Shown: positions 6,982 through 14,002 of the stretch, piece after piece | How the letters are laid out: each line of letters begins with the position of its first letter | Position numbering within the stretch: position 1 is the stretch's first letter | Source: Chloroflexota bacterium | GTDB taxonomy: Bacteria > Chloroflexota > Anaerolineae > B4-G1 | Assembly: GCA_011046405.1 (NCBI GenBank) | Contig: DSAR01000173.1 | Span: 1 to 22,783, forward strand | Direction of reading: 5' to 3' | DNA: 22,783 bases | The notes under the pieces: model-generated | Told to the model about the DNA's origin: nothing | What the model saw: the letters and a program-made list of their open reading frames with translations, nothing else | The model's database searches: none | Translations under genes and position numbers: made by a program

Positions 6982-7083
6982 CCAGGTTTGTCTGGGTTAG
7001 GGCCTAACCAATGATATCCTTGTACGTTGAGCAAGAATTTGTCGTTGATGTCCCTTTTTGGTTCCGGCTCTGTCCGGGTTAGG
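6982..7083 (+). repeat. Structured repeat, copy A plus upstream remnant, before rpmC
   Basis: The full copy runs from about 7000 (TAGGGCCTAACC) to 7083 (GGTTAGG). Its end arms CCTAACC (7003-7009) and GGTTAGG (7077-7083) are inverted repeats. Inside are an imperfect hairpin, ATATCCTTG/CAAGAATTT (7014-7022 with 7032-7040), and a small hairpin, CCGG-CTCTGT-CCGG (7064-7077). Directly upstream (6982-7001) is what looks like the tail of another copy: CCAG-GTTTGT-CTGG followed by GTTAGG. Related copies precede rplO. The 3' arm runs into TAGGATGG, the only purine-rich stretch before rpmC. Confidence 0.6.
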
Positions 7084-7092
7084 ATGGTTTCG

Positions 7093-7308
7093 ATGCAAGC
7101 TCGTGAGATTCGAGGATTGACGAAAGAAGAGATGGAACAACGCTTGGAAGAGAATCGTCGCAGGCTCTTTGTCTTGCGCCGTGACTTGTATATGGGTCGC
7201 TTGGAAGATTTCAATCGGGTTGGAGCTGTGAAGCGTGATATTGCCCGACTGAAAACAATCCTTCGCGAGCGAGAGTTAGTGGAATGGGTCGAGGAGGAAG
7301 CGCTGTGA
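7093..7308 (+). CDS. rpmC: 50S ribosomal protein L29 (uL29)
   Basis: 71 residues from ATG 7093 (MQAREIRGLTKEEMEQRLEE), with VKRDIARLKTILRERE at the end; a helical hairpin typical of uL29, which sits beside L23 at the tunnel exit. ATG 7084 is an alternative that adds three residues but leaves no spacing to a ribosome binding site. The only candidate site for 7093, TAGGATGG, overlaps the 3' arm of the upstream repeat. The tail WVEEEAL is slightly longer than usual. The stop overlaps the rpsQ start. Confidence 0.93.
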   Translation: MQAREIRGLTKEEMEQRLEENRRRLFVLRRDLYMGRLEDFNRVGAVKRDIARLKTILRERELVEWVEEEAL

Positions 7309-7592
7309 AAGCACACGGTTCTGAGAGAAGGCGACTCGTCGGTAACGTCTTGAGCGATAAGATGGATAAGACGATCATCGTAGAGGTTGAGCGAACAGTG
7401 CGTCATCAGCGCTACGATAAGGTATTACGCCGCAGCAAGAAATACAAAGTACACGACGAAGGGAACGTCTGTCGGGTGGGCGATATGGTATGCATCGTCG
7501 AATCACGCCCGTTAAGTCGTGAGAAGCGCTGGGTCGTCGAGGAAATTCTGGAGCGGGCAGAAGACGCAGTTGTGACGGAGGTTGAGGCATGA
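7305..7592 (+). CDS. rpsQ: 30S ribosomal protein S17 (uS17)
   Basis: 95 residues from GTG 7305, which overlaps the rpmC TGA as GTGA and follows GAGGAGG (7291-7297). Motifs: RRLVGNVLSDKMDKTIIV and YKVHDEGNVCRVGDMVCIVE, then RPLSREKRWVV, the OB-fold of uS17, which binds the 5' domain of 16S rRNA. The acidic C-terminal extension (ERAEDAVVTEVEA) makes it about ten residues longer than the common form. The overlapping start implies translational coupling. Confidence 0.95.
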   Translation: MKAHGSERRRLVGNVLSDKMDKTIIVEVERTVRHQRYDKVLRRSKKYKVHDEGNVCRVGDMVCIVESRPLSREKRWVVEEILERAEDAVVTEVEA

Positions 7593-7960
7593 TCCAGCAA
7601 GAGAGTCGGTTGCGGGTGGCCGACAACACCGGGGCCCGAGAGGTGCTGGTTATTCGAGTGCTTGGCGGGTCGAAGAGGCGTTACGCCGGCGTGGGCGATA
7701 TGATTGTCGCGACGGTTAAGCAGGCGACCCCCAGAGGCCAGGTCCAGAAAGGCGAGATCGTGCGGGCTGTGGTGGTGCGTACGGCCAAGGAATATCGTCG
7801 TGGAGATGGTTCAAGTATTCGTTTTGATGACAATGCAGCGGTGATCCTCGAAGGCGATGGCCTTAGCCCAAAAGGGACGCGTATCTTTGGGCCTGTAGCC
7901 CGGGAGTTACGTGAAAAGGGCTTTATGAAGATCGTCTCTTTGGCTGCCGAAGTGTTGTAA
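7589..7960 (+). CDS. rplN: 50S ribosomal protein L14 (uL14)
   Basis: 123 residues, canonical length. MIQQESRLRVADNTGARE is the expected N-terminus, followed by VRTAKEYRRGDGSSIRFDDN and GTRIFGPVARELREKGFMKI. uL14 lies on the subunit interface near the factor-binding region. The ATG overlaps the rpsQ stop as ATGA, so it is coupled. Ordinary in every visible respect. Confidence 0.97.
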   Translation: MIQQESRLRVADNTGAREVLVIRVLGGSKRRYAGVGDMIVATVKQATPRGQVQKGEIVRAVVVRTAKEYRRGDGSSIRFDDNAAVILEGDGLSPKGTRIFGPVARELREKGFMKIVSLAAEVL

Positions 7961-7974
7961 GTGGAGGGAATAGA

Positions 7975-8295
7975 GTGGCTAAGATCAAGAGGGGCGATAC
8001 AGTGGAAGTCGTCTCTGGTGAGGATAGAACATTCCGGGGCGAGGTCAAACGTGTGTTGCCAAAAGCAGATCGAATAGTTGTTTCTACGGTCAACGTGGTT
8101 AAAAAGCACCAACGTCCAGTCAGAGCAGGGCAATCCCAGGTGCAGGCCGGCATTATCGAGTTTGAGGCGCCGATTGATATTTCAAACGTGATGTTGGTGT
8201 GTCCGAGTTGTGATCAGCGCACTCGTGCCGGTTTTACGTTCGTGGATGGGCGCAAGGTTCGCGTGTGTAAGCAGTGTGGCGACCTGATTGATTAG
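7975..8295 (+). CDS. rplX: 50S ribosomal protein L24 (uL24), zinc-ribbon form
   Basis: 106 residues from GTG 7975, after GGAGGGAATAGA. The N-terminal KOW motif (IKRGDTVEVVSGEDRTFRGE) binds 23S rRNA early in 50S assembly. The C-terminal third carries two CxxC pairs (Cys76/79 and Cys98/101) in VCPSCDQRTRAGFTF and VCKQCGDLID, a zinc-ribbon version found in many but not all bacteria. Gap to rplN is 14 bases. Confidence 0.96.
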   Translation: MAKIKRGDTVEVVSGEDRTFRGEVKRVLPKADRIVVSTVNVVKKHQRPVRAGQSQVQAGIIEFEAPIDISNVMLVCPSCDQRTRAGFTFVDGRKVRVCKQCGDLID

Positions 8296-8325
8296 TGGCG
8301 GGTTTTTTCGTAGGAAGGTAGATCG

Positions 8326-8871
8326 ATGCAACGATTGCAGAAACGTTATCAAGAAGAGGTTCATCCTCAATTGATGGAAGACTTTGGTTATCAGAACATG
8401 ATGGAAGTGCCACGCTTGCGTAAAATCGTGGTTAACGTAGGCGTTGGAGAGGCGTTGGAAAACGCGAAAGCGCTCGATCACACGGTCCAGGACATAACGA
8501 CCATCACCGGACAGAAGCCGGTGGTTACGCGCTCACGGAAGTCCATTGCCAATTTCAAGTTGCGCGAGGATCGCCCGATTGGGGTCAAGGTGACGTTGCG
8601 TGGAGAACGGATGTGGGCATTCTTGGACCGTTTGTGCAACGTGGCTTTACCTCGCCAGCGAGACTTCCGCGGTGTCTCCGATACGTTGGATGGACACGGA
8701 AACTTTACCCTGGGATTGCGAGAGCAATTGGTATTCCCGGAGGTGGATTACGATTCGATTGACAAGGTGCGCGGTATGGAGATTAGTATCGTGACCACGG
8801 CTGAGACGGACGAAGAGGGGCGACGCCTGTTGGAGTTATTGGGTATGCCCTTCCGACGTCCTGGCTGGTAG
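8326..8871 (+). CDS. rplE: 50S ribosomal protein L5 (uL5)
   Basis: 181 residues. Visible: LRKIVVNVGVGEALENAK, TGQKPVVTRSRKSIANFKLR, FRGVSDTLDGHGNFTLG, and the ending FPEVDYDSIDKVRGMEI with TDEEGRRLLELLGMPF. uL5 binds 5S rRNA in the central protuberance and touches P-site tRNA. AGGAAGG lies upstream of the ATG at about nine bases. No anomalies. Confidence 0.97.
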   Translation: MQRLQKRYQEEVHPQLMEDFGYQNMMEVPRLRKIVVNVGVGEALENAKALDHTVQDITTITGQKPVVTRSRKSIANFKLREDRPIGVKVTLRGERMWAFLDRLCNVALPRQRDFRGVSDTLDGHGNFTLGLREQLVFPEVDYDSIDKVRGMEISIVTTAETDEEGRRLLELLGMPFRRPGW

Positions 8872-8888
8872 TTTGGAGTGGAGGGAGT

Positions 8889-9071
8889 ATGGCGAAGAAG
8901 TGTATGCCGATTCGAGAAGAGCGACGAAAGCACGAGACCCAGGTGCGAAATCGTTGTAAGATCTGCGGGCGGCCGCGAGGCTACATGCGACGATTTCAGT
9001 TGTGCCGGATTTGTTTTCGGGAATTAGCCTTGAAAGGCGAAATTCCCGGTGTCGTGAAGTCGAGTTGGTAG
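8889..9071 (+). CDS. rpsZ: 30S ribosomal protein S14, type Z (uS14)
   Basis: 60 residues, the short zinc form. It has four cysteines in CxxC pairs (Cys23/26 and Cys39/42) within NRCKICGRPRGYMRRFQLC, and the end GEIPGVVKSSW. uS14 is in the 30S head. GGAGTGGAGGGAGT precedes the ATG. The longer cysteine-free S14 replaces this form in some bacteria under zinc limitation; only the zinc form is in this window. Confidence 0.97.
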   Translation: MAKKCMPIREERRKHETQVRNRCKICGRPRGYMRRFQLCRICFRELALKGEIPGVVKSSW

Positions 9072-9098
9072 ATAAGTGAGAACGAGAGGTCTGATCCA

Positions 9099-9506
9099 AT
9101 GACGATGTCTGATCCTATAGCCGATATGTTGGCGCGTATCAGGAATGCTTTGATCGTGGGGCATCCGATGGTACGGATGCCCGCATCTAAGATCAAGGTG
9201 GCGATTGCCAAGATATTGAAGGAAGAAGGTTTTATTGAGGATTATCGTTTGACGCGTGAACAACCACAGCCGCAATTGGTCATCAAGCTAAAGTACGTGG
9301 GAGAGAGAAAAGACCGTCGCGCGGTTATCACCGGACTAAAGCGAGTGAGCAAACCGGGCCGTCGCATTTATACGCGTGTCAATGATATTCCATGGGTGCG
9401 AAGTGGGATGGGGGTCACCATTCTCACGACCCCCAAGGGTGTGGTGACGGGTCAGCAGGCTCGTCGTCTCGGTGTTGGTGGCGAGGTGTTGTGTCACGTG
9501 TGGTAG
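9099..9506 (+). CDS. rpsH: 30S ribosomal protein S8 (uS8)
   Basis: 135 residues. MTMSDPIADMLARIRNAL is the family N-terminus, and the protein ends with GVGGEVLCHVW, the typical uS8 C-terminus; the KGVVTGQQARR motif is also present. A second ATG at 9105 is possible, but the first matches common homologues and lies nine bases after GAGAGG. uS8 organises the central domain of 16S rRNA and in E. coli represses the spc operon; no matching regulatory site was identified here. Confidence 0.97.
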   Translation: MTMSDPIADMLARIRNALIVGHPMVRMPASKIKVAIAKILKEEGFIEDYRLTREQPQPQLVIKLKYVGERKDRRAVITGLKRVSKPGRRIYTRVNDIPWVRSGMGVTILTTPKGVVTGQQARRLGVGGEVLCHVW

Positions 9507-9552
9507 CGCCGGAGGGATTGCAAGGAACATCCGGTTTTGAGGAGGTTTGTCG

Positions 9553-10101
9553 ATGTCACGGATTGGTCGTATGCCGATCCCGCTTCCTGAGGGAGTGAAT
9601 GCGGCAATTCAAGGGCGCCGGGTGACGGTGACGGGGGAGAAGGGTAGTATGACCCGTGATTTTCATCCGGATATGGAAATTATGTTGGAAGATGGCGAGC
9701 TAAATGTGCGTCGCCCAACTGACCAACGTCACCACAAAGAGTTGCATGGCTTGACGCGTTCGTTGTTGAACAACATGGTGACTGGCGTGCACGAGGGCTA
9801 TCAGAAGCAGTTGGAGGTCCGCGGCGTTGGATATCGCGTGGAGATGAAAGGGGATGGCAGCCTGGAATTACAATTGGGTTTTTCCCATCCAGTCCACGTT
9901 ACGCCTCCCGAAGGAATCGAGTTCGAGGTCGCCGACCGGACGAAGATCATCACTGTGCGTGGTGTGGATAAGGAATTGGTGGGACAAGTAGCGGCGGATA
10001 TTCGAGCCTGGCGCCCGCCAGAACCTTATAAGGGCAAAGGGATTCGCTACGTTGGCGAGTACGTTCGACAGAAGGCTGGCAAGGCCGGTAAAATTGCTTG
10101 A
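9553..10101 (+). CDS. rplF: 50S ribosomal protein L6 (uL6)
   Basis: 182 residues from ATG 9553, seven bases after GAGGAGG; an in-frame TTG at 9547 is too close to that site. MSRIGRMPIPLPEGV opens the protein, and PPEPYKGKGIRYVGEYVRQK closes the second of its two similar domains. uL6 lies near the sarcin-ricin loop where elongation factors bind. The 65-base gap to rplR holds a remnant of the repeat family. Confidence 0.96.
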   Translation: MSRIGRMPIPLPEGVNAAIQGRRVTVTGEKGSMTRDFHPDMEIMLEDGELNVRRPTDQRHHKELHGLTRSLLNNMVTGVHEGYQKQLEVRGVGYRVEMKGDGSLELQLGFSHPVHVTPPEGIEFEVADRTKIITVRGVDKELVGQVAADIRAWRPPEPYKGKGIRYVGEYVRQKAGKAGKIA

Positions 10102-10105
10102 AGGT

Positions 10106-10133
10106 TTTTTAGATTCTGGTTCATCCAGGTTAG
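10106..10133 (+). repeat. 3'-end remnant of the structured repeat before rplR
   Basis: A T-run, ATTCTGG, a TTCAT loop, CCAG and GGTTAG reproduce only the last third of the repeats found before rpmC and rplO (CTGG 10116-10119 pairs with CCAG 10125-10128). The left arm CCTAACC is absent. The rplR ribosome binding site lies some 20 bases further on, so here the element does not touch it. The similarity is short and could be coincidental. Confidence 0.4.
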
Positions 10134-10166
10134 CGTATCATTTAGTCGATAAATTGAGGTTGAGTT

Positions 10167-10532
10167 ATGCCAGAAGCAGATCGTCGCAAGGCGCGCCTTG
10201 TACGGCACAGGCGTGTACGGAAACGAGTAGTGGGAACGCCAGAAAGGCCACGATTGAACGTTTTTCGCAGCCATGGGCATATTTATGCACAGGTGATTGA
10301 TGATAGTCGGGGACATACGTTGGCCTCCGCTTCCACTGTTGATGTAGAGGTAAAGACGCAGATTGAAGAATTGACGAAGACTGAGCAGGCGCGGGTCGTT
10401 GGACGCGTTGTAGCAGAGCGTGCGTTAAGCCAGGGAATCAAGAAAGTGGTTTTTGACCGGGGGGGGTACAAGTATCACGGTCGGGTCAAACTCCTGGCGG
10501 ATGCTGCCCGTGACGGTGGGCTCGAGTTCTAG
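10167..10532 (+). CDS. rplR: 50S ribosomal protein L18 (uL18)
   Basis: 121 residues. The basic N-terminus (ADRRKARLVRHRRVRKRVVG), TPERPRLNVFRSHGHIYAQVIDD and the ending FDRGGYKYHGRVKLLADAAR are clear uL18 features. The protein binds 5S rRNA with L5. GAGGTTGAG lies before the ATG. Length and motifs are standard. Confidence 0.97.
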   Translation: MPEADRRKARLVRHRRVRKRVVGTPERPRLNVFRSHGHIYAQVIDDSRGHTLASASTVDVEVKTQIEELTKTEQARVVGRVVAERALSQGIKKVVFDRGGYKYHGRVKLLADAARDGGLEF

Positions 10533-10544
10533 AACGGAGGCGCT

Positions 10545-11081
10545 ATGGCCAGAGGGAATGTGCGAGATCGTGAAGTTTTCGAGGAGCGAGAGGAACTAGA
10601 AGAACGCGTGGTAGACATCACGCGGGTTGCCAAAGTTGTCAAGGGTGGACGGCGCTTCGGTTTCCGAGTCGTCGTAGTCGTTGGCGATGGGCAAGGACAG
10701 GTTGGCGTCGGAGTAGGTAAGGCCCGCGCTGTCCCTGATGCCATTCGCAAGGCGACCAAGCGGGCGCGGGAGGATATGCATTCTGTCTCCTTGGTGCAGA
10801 CAACGATCCCGCATGAGGTGATTGGCAAATGCGGTGGGGCGAAGGTGCTCATTAAGCCAGCAACGCCAGGTACGGGCGTGATCGCCGGCGGCGGCGTGCG
10901 CGCTGTGCTAGAGGTGGTTGGCGTGCGAGACGTTTTGACCAAGTCGTTAGGTAACGCCAATATCCATAACGTGGTTTATGCCACGATGGATGGTCTGCGT
11001 CAATTGCGCCGGATTGAGGAAGTGGCCCGTGATCGCGGTGTGCCCGTCGTCAAGGTGATGCCTTTTTGGAGGCGAGAGTGA
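10545..11081 (+). CDS. rpsE: 30S ribosomal protein S5 (uS5)
   Basis: 178 residues. The N-terminal double-stranded-RNA-binding part includes RVAKVVKGGRRFGFRVVVVV and VGVGVGKARAVPDAI. The second domain has PGTGVIAGGGVRAVLEV, KSLGNANIHNVV and ATMDGL. uS5 lines the mRNA channel and affects decoding accuracy. GGAGGCGCT precedes the ATG. Its TGA shares a base with the ATG of rpmD. Confidence 0.97.
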   Translation: MARGNVRDREVFEEREELEERVVDITRVAKVVKGGRRFGFRVVVVVGDGQGQVGVGVGKARAVPDAIRKATKRAREDMHSVSLVQTTIPHEVIGKCGGAKVLIKPATPGTGVIAGGGVRAVLEVVGVRDVLTKSLGNANIHNVVYATMDGLRQLRRIEEVARDRGVPVVKVMPFWRRE

Positions 11082-11263
11082 TGAAAACACTCCATATTAC
11101 CTTAAAGAAGAGCCCTATCGGATACTCCATCCGTCAGAAGCGCACTATTCGAGCGCTGGGCTTGCGGCGCATGCATCAGACAGTGGAGAAAAAGGATTCA
11201 CCAACGATTCGGGGTATGATCGAGAAGGTCAGCCATTTGGTGGACGTAGAGGAAGTGGACTGA
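11081..11263 (+). CDS. rpmD: 50S ribosomal protein L30 (uL30)
   Basis: 60 residues from ATG 11081, overlapping the rpsE TGA by one base, with GGAGG inside the rpsE end as ribosome binding site. LHITLKKSPIGYSIRQKRT and ALGLRRMHQTVEKKDSP identify uL30. A 201-base gap to rplO follows, by far the largest within the spc part, filled by two repeat copies. Confidence 0.96.
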   Translation: MKTLHITLKKSPIGYSIRQKRTIRALGLRRMHQTVEKKDSPTIRGMIEKVSHLVDVEEVD

Positions 11264-11267
11264 AGGG

Positions 11268-11368
11268 TAGGGCCTAACCGATAGGATTCTCATACGTCAA
11301 GAGAGAGTTTGCCGTCGGTTTTACTTTTTGATTCTGGCTTGGAAGCAAAGCGGCTTCTGCCAGGCTAG
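11268..11368 (+). repeat. Structured repeat copy C1 before rplO
   Basis: Begins TAGGGCCTAACC, identical over 12 bases to copy A, and carries the shared string CTTTTTGATTCTGGCT. A 36-base internal block (11306-11341) matches copy A at about 26 positions, most differences being transitions. Its 3' hairpin is longer than in the others: CTGGC (11334-11338) with GCCAG (11359-11363), enclosing GAAGC/GCTTC (11342-11346 with 11353-11357). The right arm GGCTAG pairs with the left arm with one mismatch. Confidence 0.6.
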
Positions 11369-11458
11369 TGCCTATCCAGTGAAATTCTTGTTTTTTTTGT
11401 GCAAGAATTTTGCATACGAGAAGCTCGTTATTGGTTCCGGCTCGTCCGGGATAGGGGG
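11366..11458 (+). repeat. Structured repeat copy C2 before rplO, 3' end beside the start region
   Basis: Begins TAGTGCCTATCC and ends CCGGGATAGGGGG. The arms CCTATCC (11371-11377) and GGATAGG (11449-11455) are perfect inverted repeats; compared with copy A both arms changed so that pairing is kept. Inside are AAATTCTTG/CAAGAATTT (11382-11390 with 11402-11410, loop of mainly T), ACGAG-AAG-CTCGT (11416-11428) and CCGG-CTCGT-CCGG (11437-11449). The AGGGGG at the 3' end is the likely rplO ribosome binding site. Confidence 0.6.
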
Positions 11459-11464
11459 CGTAAG

Positions 11465-11944
11465 GTGAAGTTACACGATTTGAAACCTGCCGAGGGGGCG
11501 AAGAAAAACCGTAAGCGTGTGGGACGGGGTATCGCTGCCGGGCAAGGTAAAACAGCAGGACGTGGTACAAAAGGTCAGAAGGCGCGTAGCGGCGGCAGTC
11601 TCCCGCCCTATTTCGAGGGTGGGCAGTTGCCCCTGGTACGCAAACTTCCGTTCGCGCGGGGTGTGGGTTTCCGTGATCCATGGCGCGTTCGTTTCGTGCC
11701 GGTGAACGTGGATCGCCTGGATATGTTCGAAGAAGGGGACGTGGTGTCGCCAGCGTCGTTGGTGGAGAAAGGCATCATCAAGCGGGCTGATGACCTGGTG
11801 GTTATCCTCGGCCGAGGCGAACTGGATCGTTCGCTCATCGTGAGGGCGCATCGTTTTTCGGCCAGCGCTCGAGCGAAGATCGAATCTGCCGGAGGCGAAA
11901 TTGATGAGTTGCCCTGGCAGCGTGGCGGCTATCGTACTCGTTAG
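11465..11944 (+). CDS. rplO: 50S ribosomal protein L15 (uL15)
   Basis: 159 residues from GTG 11465, giving MKLHDLKPAEGAKKNRKRV, the standard uL15 start; in-frame codons further upstream lie inside the repeat. The glycine-rich arm (GRGIAAGQGKTAGRGTKGQK), GGQLPLVRKLPFARGVGF and the ending GGEIDELPW are present. uL15 is an assembly protein of the 50S core. The likely ribosome binding site AGGGGG (11453-11458) belongs to the repeat's 3' end. Confidence 0.94.
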   Translation: MKLHDLKPAEGAKKNRKRVGRGIAAGQGKTAGRGTKGQKARSGGSLPPYFEGGQLPLVRKLPFARGVGFRDPWRVRFVPVNVDRLDMFEEGDVVSPASLVEKGIIKRADDLVVILGRGELDRSLIVRAHRFSASARAKIESAGGEIDELPWQRGGYRTR

Positions 11945-11980
11945 AGGAATGTGCATATCGCGAGGAGGGGGAGTTAGAGA

Positions 11981-13309
11981 ATGATTCAAGCAGTGCGGAA
12001 TGCAATGACCTTGCCCGATTTGCGGCGCAAGTTACTTTATACGCTGTTGATACTCATCGTTTACCGGTTGGCTTCTCACGTGCCGGTGCCGGGAGTGAAC
12101 CAGGAAGTGTTACAGCAGGTGCTGGGCGGACAGGGTGGCGTCAGCCAGTTTCTAAATTTTATAGATCTTCTCTCTGGTGGGGCGATGGCGAATTTCTCGG
12201 TTATGGCGAGCGGGGTGTCCCCCTACATCAACGCTTCCATTATCTTCACATTGTTGGTGCCCATCATCCCGCAATTGGAGCGACTCTCTGAGGAAGGGGA
12301 GGCCGGACGACGTAAGATCAATCAGTTGCAATACTATATCACGATTCCGCTGGCGATGTTGCAGGCTTTCGGTCAGGCGCGCATTTTCAGCGCCGGAACA
12401 GGGGGACAACCTATTTTGTCCAATTTCGGTTTCACGCCGGCCGAGAATATCCTGCCTACGATTTCAGTCTTGGTGGCCATGACGGCGGGGACGATGTTCG
12501 CCGTGTGGCTGGGGGATTTGATCAGCGAGCAGGGCATCGGCAACGGGCTGTCACTCATTATTTTCAGTGGTATCGTAGCCCGTATGCCGCAGAACTTGTT
12601 GAATATCTGGACCCGGGCGACGGTGGAGGGGGCTATAGGGTCTGGTGTGCTCATGGTCGGCGTATTCCTGCTGATCATGTTGATCACCATGTTCGTGATC
12701 GTCGTCATACAAGAGGCCGAACGTCGGGTCCCAGTGCAGTATGGCAAGCGAGTGCGCGGGATCAAGATGTACCAGGGCAGCAGCACCCACATCCCGTTGC
12801 GCATTAACACGGCGGGTATGATCCCGTTGATCTTCGCTCAGTCGATTCTCACCTTCCCGGCCGTTGTCGCTCAGTTTTTCATCAATAGCGAAAGGATGGG
12901 GGATCTGGCCCTGAAGGTGATGAATATCTTCACCGGGCAAAGTGCATGGTATGGCCCGCTGCAATTCTTGGCCGTGGTTGGGTTTACTTATTTCTACACC
13001 GACGTGATGGTGCAACAGCAGGATCTGCCTGGCGTGCTCAAGCGACAGGGCGGGTTTATCCCCGGGGTGCGGCCCGGAAAGCGAACAGAAGATTATATCA
13101 ACTCAATTTACCGGCGCATTACCCTGGTCGGCGCGTTGTTCTTGGGTGGGATAGCCAGCTTGCCTTACATCGTGGATTTGTTCTTGGGTACCCAGGTTTT
13201 GCTCATTAATTCTGTCGGTTTGTTGATCGCTGTTGGCGTCATATTGGATACGATGCGCCAATTGGAAGCCCAGTTGTTGATGCGTCACTACGAAGGATTC
13301 ATCAAGTAG
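11981..13309 (+). CDS. secY: Protein translocase channel subunit SecY
   Basis: 442 residues, the usual length, with many hydrophobic segments consistent with the ten membrane helices of SecY. Motifs: AMTLPDLRRKLLYTLLIL at the N-terminus, plug-region FLNFIDLLSGGAMANFSVMA, GVSPYINASIIFTLL, and the cytoplasmic loop segments GERRVP-like EAERRVPVQYGKR and PGVRPGKRTEDYI. With SecE it forms the export pore in the inner membrane. GAGGAGGGGGAG precedes the ATG. Position between rplO and adk is typical. Confidence 0.97.
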   Translation: MIQAVRNAMTLPDLRRKLLYTLLILIVYRLASHVPVPGVNQEVLQQVLGGQGGVSQFLNFIDLLSGGAMANFSVMASGVSPYINASIIFTLLVPIIPQLERLSEEGEAGRRKINQLQYYITIPLAMLQAFGQARIFSAGTGGQPILSNFGFTPAENILPTISVLVAMTAGTMFAVWLGDLISEQGIGNGLSLIIFSGIVARMPQNLLNIWTRATVEGAIGSGVLMVGVFLLIMLITMFVIVVIQEAERRVPVQYGKRVRGIKMYQGSSTHIPLRINTAGMIPLIFAQSILTFPAVVAQFFINSERMGDLALKVMNIFTGQSAWYGPLQFLAVVGFTYFYTDVMVQQQDLPGVLKRQGGFIPGVRPGKRTEDYINSIYRRITLVGALFLGGIASLPYIVDLFLGTQVLLINSVGLLIAVGVILDTMRQLEAQLLMRHYEGFIK

Positions 13310-13328
13310 AGAGGGCCACAATATCATC

Positions 13329-13982
13329 ATGGCTCTTTTTGTGGTGTTGTTAGGCCCGCCAGGAGCGGGTAAGGGGACGCAGGCCAAGCTTTTGGCCCAG
13401 TCGTTTGACCTGCCGCACGTTTCCAGTGGGGATTTGTTTCGAGATCACCTGAAGCGTGAGACTCGGTTGGGGCTGTTGGCCAAAGACTATATGGACCGGG
13501 GGGGCTTGGTGCCCGATAACGTGACGGTGGATATGGTGATCGACAGGCTGAGCCAGCCAGTTTGTCAGAAGGGGGCGATCCTGGATGGTTTCCCCCGGAC
13601 CTTGAGTCAGGCGCTCGCTTTGGACGAGGCTATGGAAGAGCGAGGGGAGCAAGTGGATCTGGCGCCGCTCATCCAGGTATCCGACGATGAAGTGGTCAAG
13701 CGGCTGACGGCGCGCCGCTCTTGTCGTAGCTGTGGCGCTGTGTATCATTTGCTCTTCAACCCGCCGCGCGTCGAGGGTGTTTGTGACGTGTGTGGTGGTC
13801 CGTTGTACCAGCGGGATGATGACAATCCAGAGACGGTCCGCAACCGCCTATATACGTACTATAAGGAAACGTCCCCGCTCATTGGCTACTACTGCGCCAA
13901 GGGCGTGTTAAGAGAGGTCGATGGCGAACGCTCGATTGACGATATACAGGTCGATTTACACGCTGTGATCGAGGCGCTTTAG
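13329..13982 (+). CDS. adk: Adenylate kinase, zinc-containing LID
   Basis: 217 residues; converts AMP and ATP to two ADP. The P-loop GPPGAGKGT is at residues 9-17, with SSGDLFR and LDGFPRT (AMP side) following. The LID holds four cysteines (132, 135, 152, 155) spaced CxxC...CxxC, the structural zinc site of many Gram-positive and thermophile enzymes. The ATG is 19 bases after secY. The closest purine-rich sequence, GAGAGGG, is about 13 bases away, so initiation looks weak. Location secY-adk-map is common in bacteria. Confidence 0.97.
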   Translation: MALFVVLLGPPGAGKGTQAKLLAQSFDLPHVSSGDLFRDHLKRETRLGLLAKDYMDRGGLVPDNVTVDMVIDRLSQPVCQKGAILDGFPRTLSQALALDEAMEERGEQVDLAPLIQVSDDEVVKRLTARRSCRSCGAVYHLLFNPPRVEGVCDVCGGPLYQRDDDNPETVRNRLYTYYKETSPLIGYYCAKGVLREVDGERSIDDIQVDLHAVIEAL

Positions 13983-14002
13983 TGTCGGTTTTGGAGTAAG
14001 AC

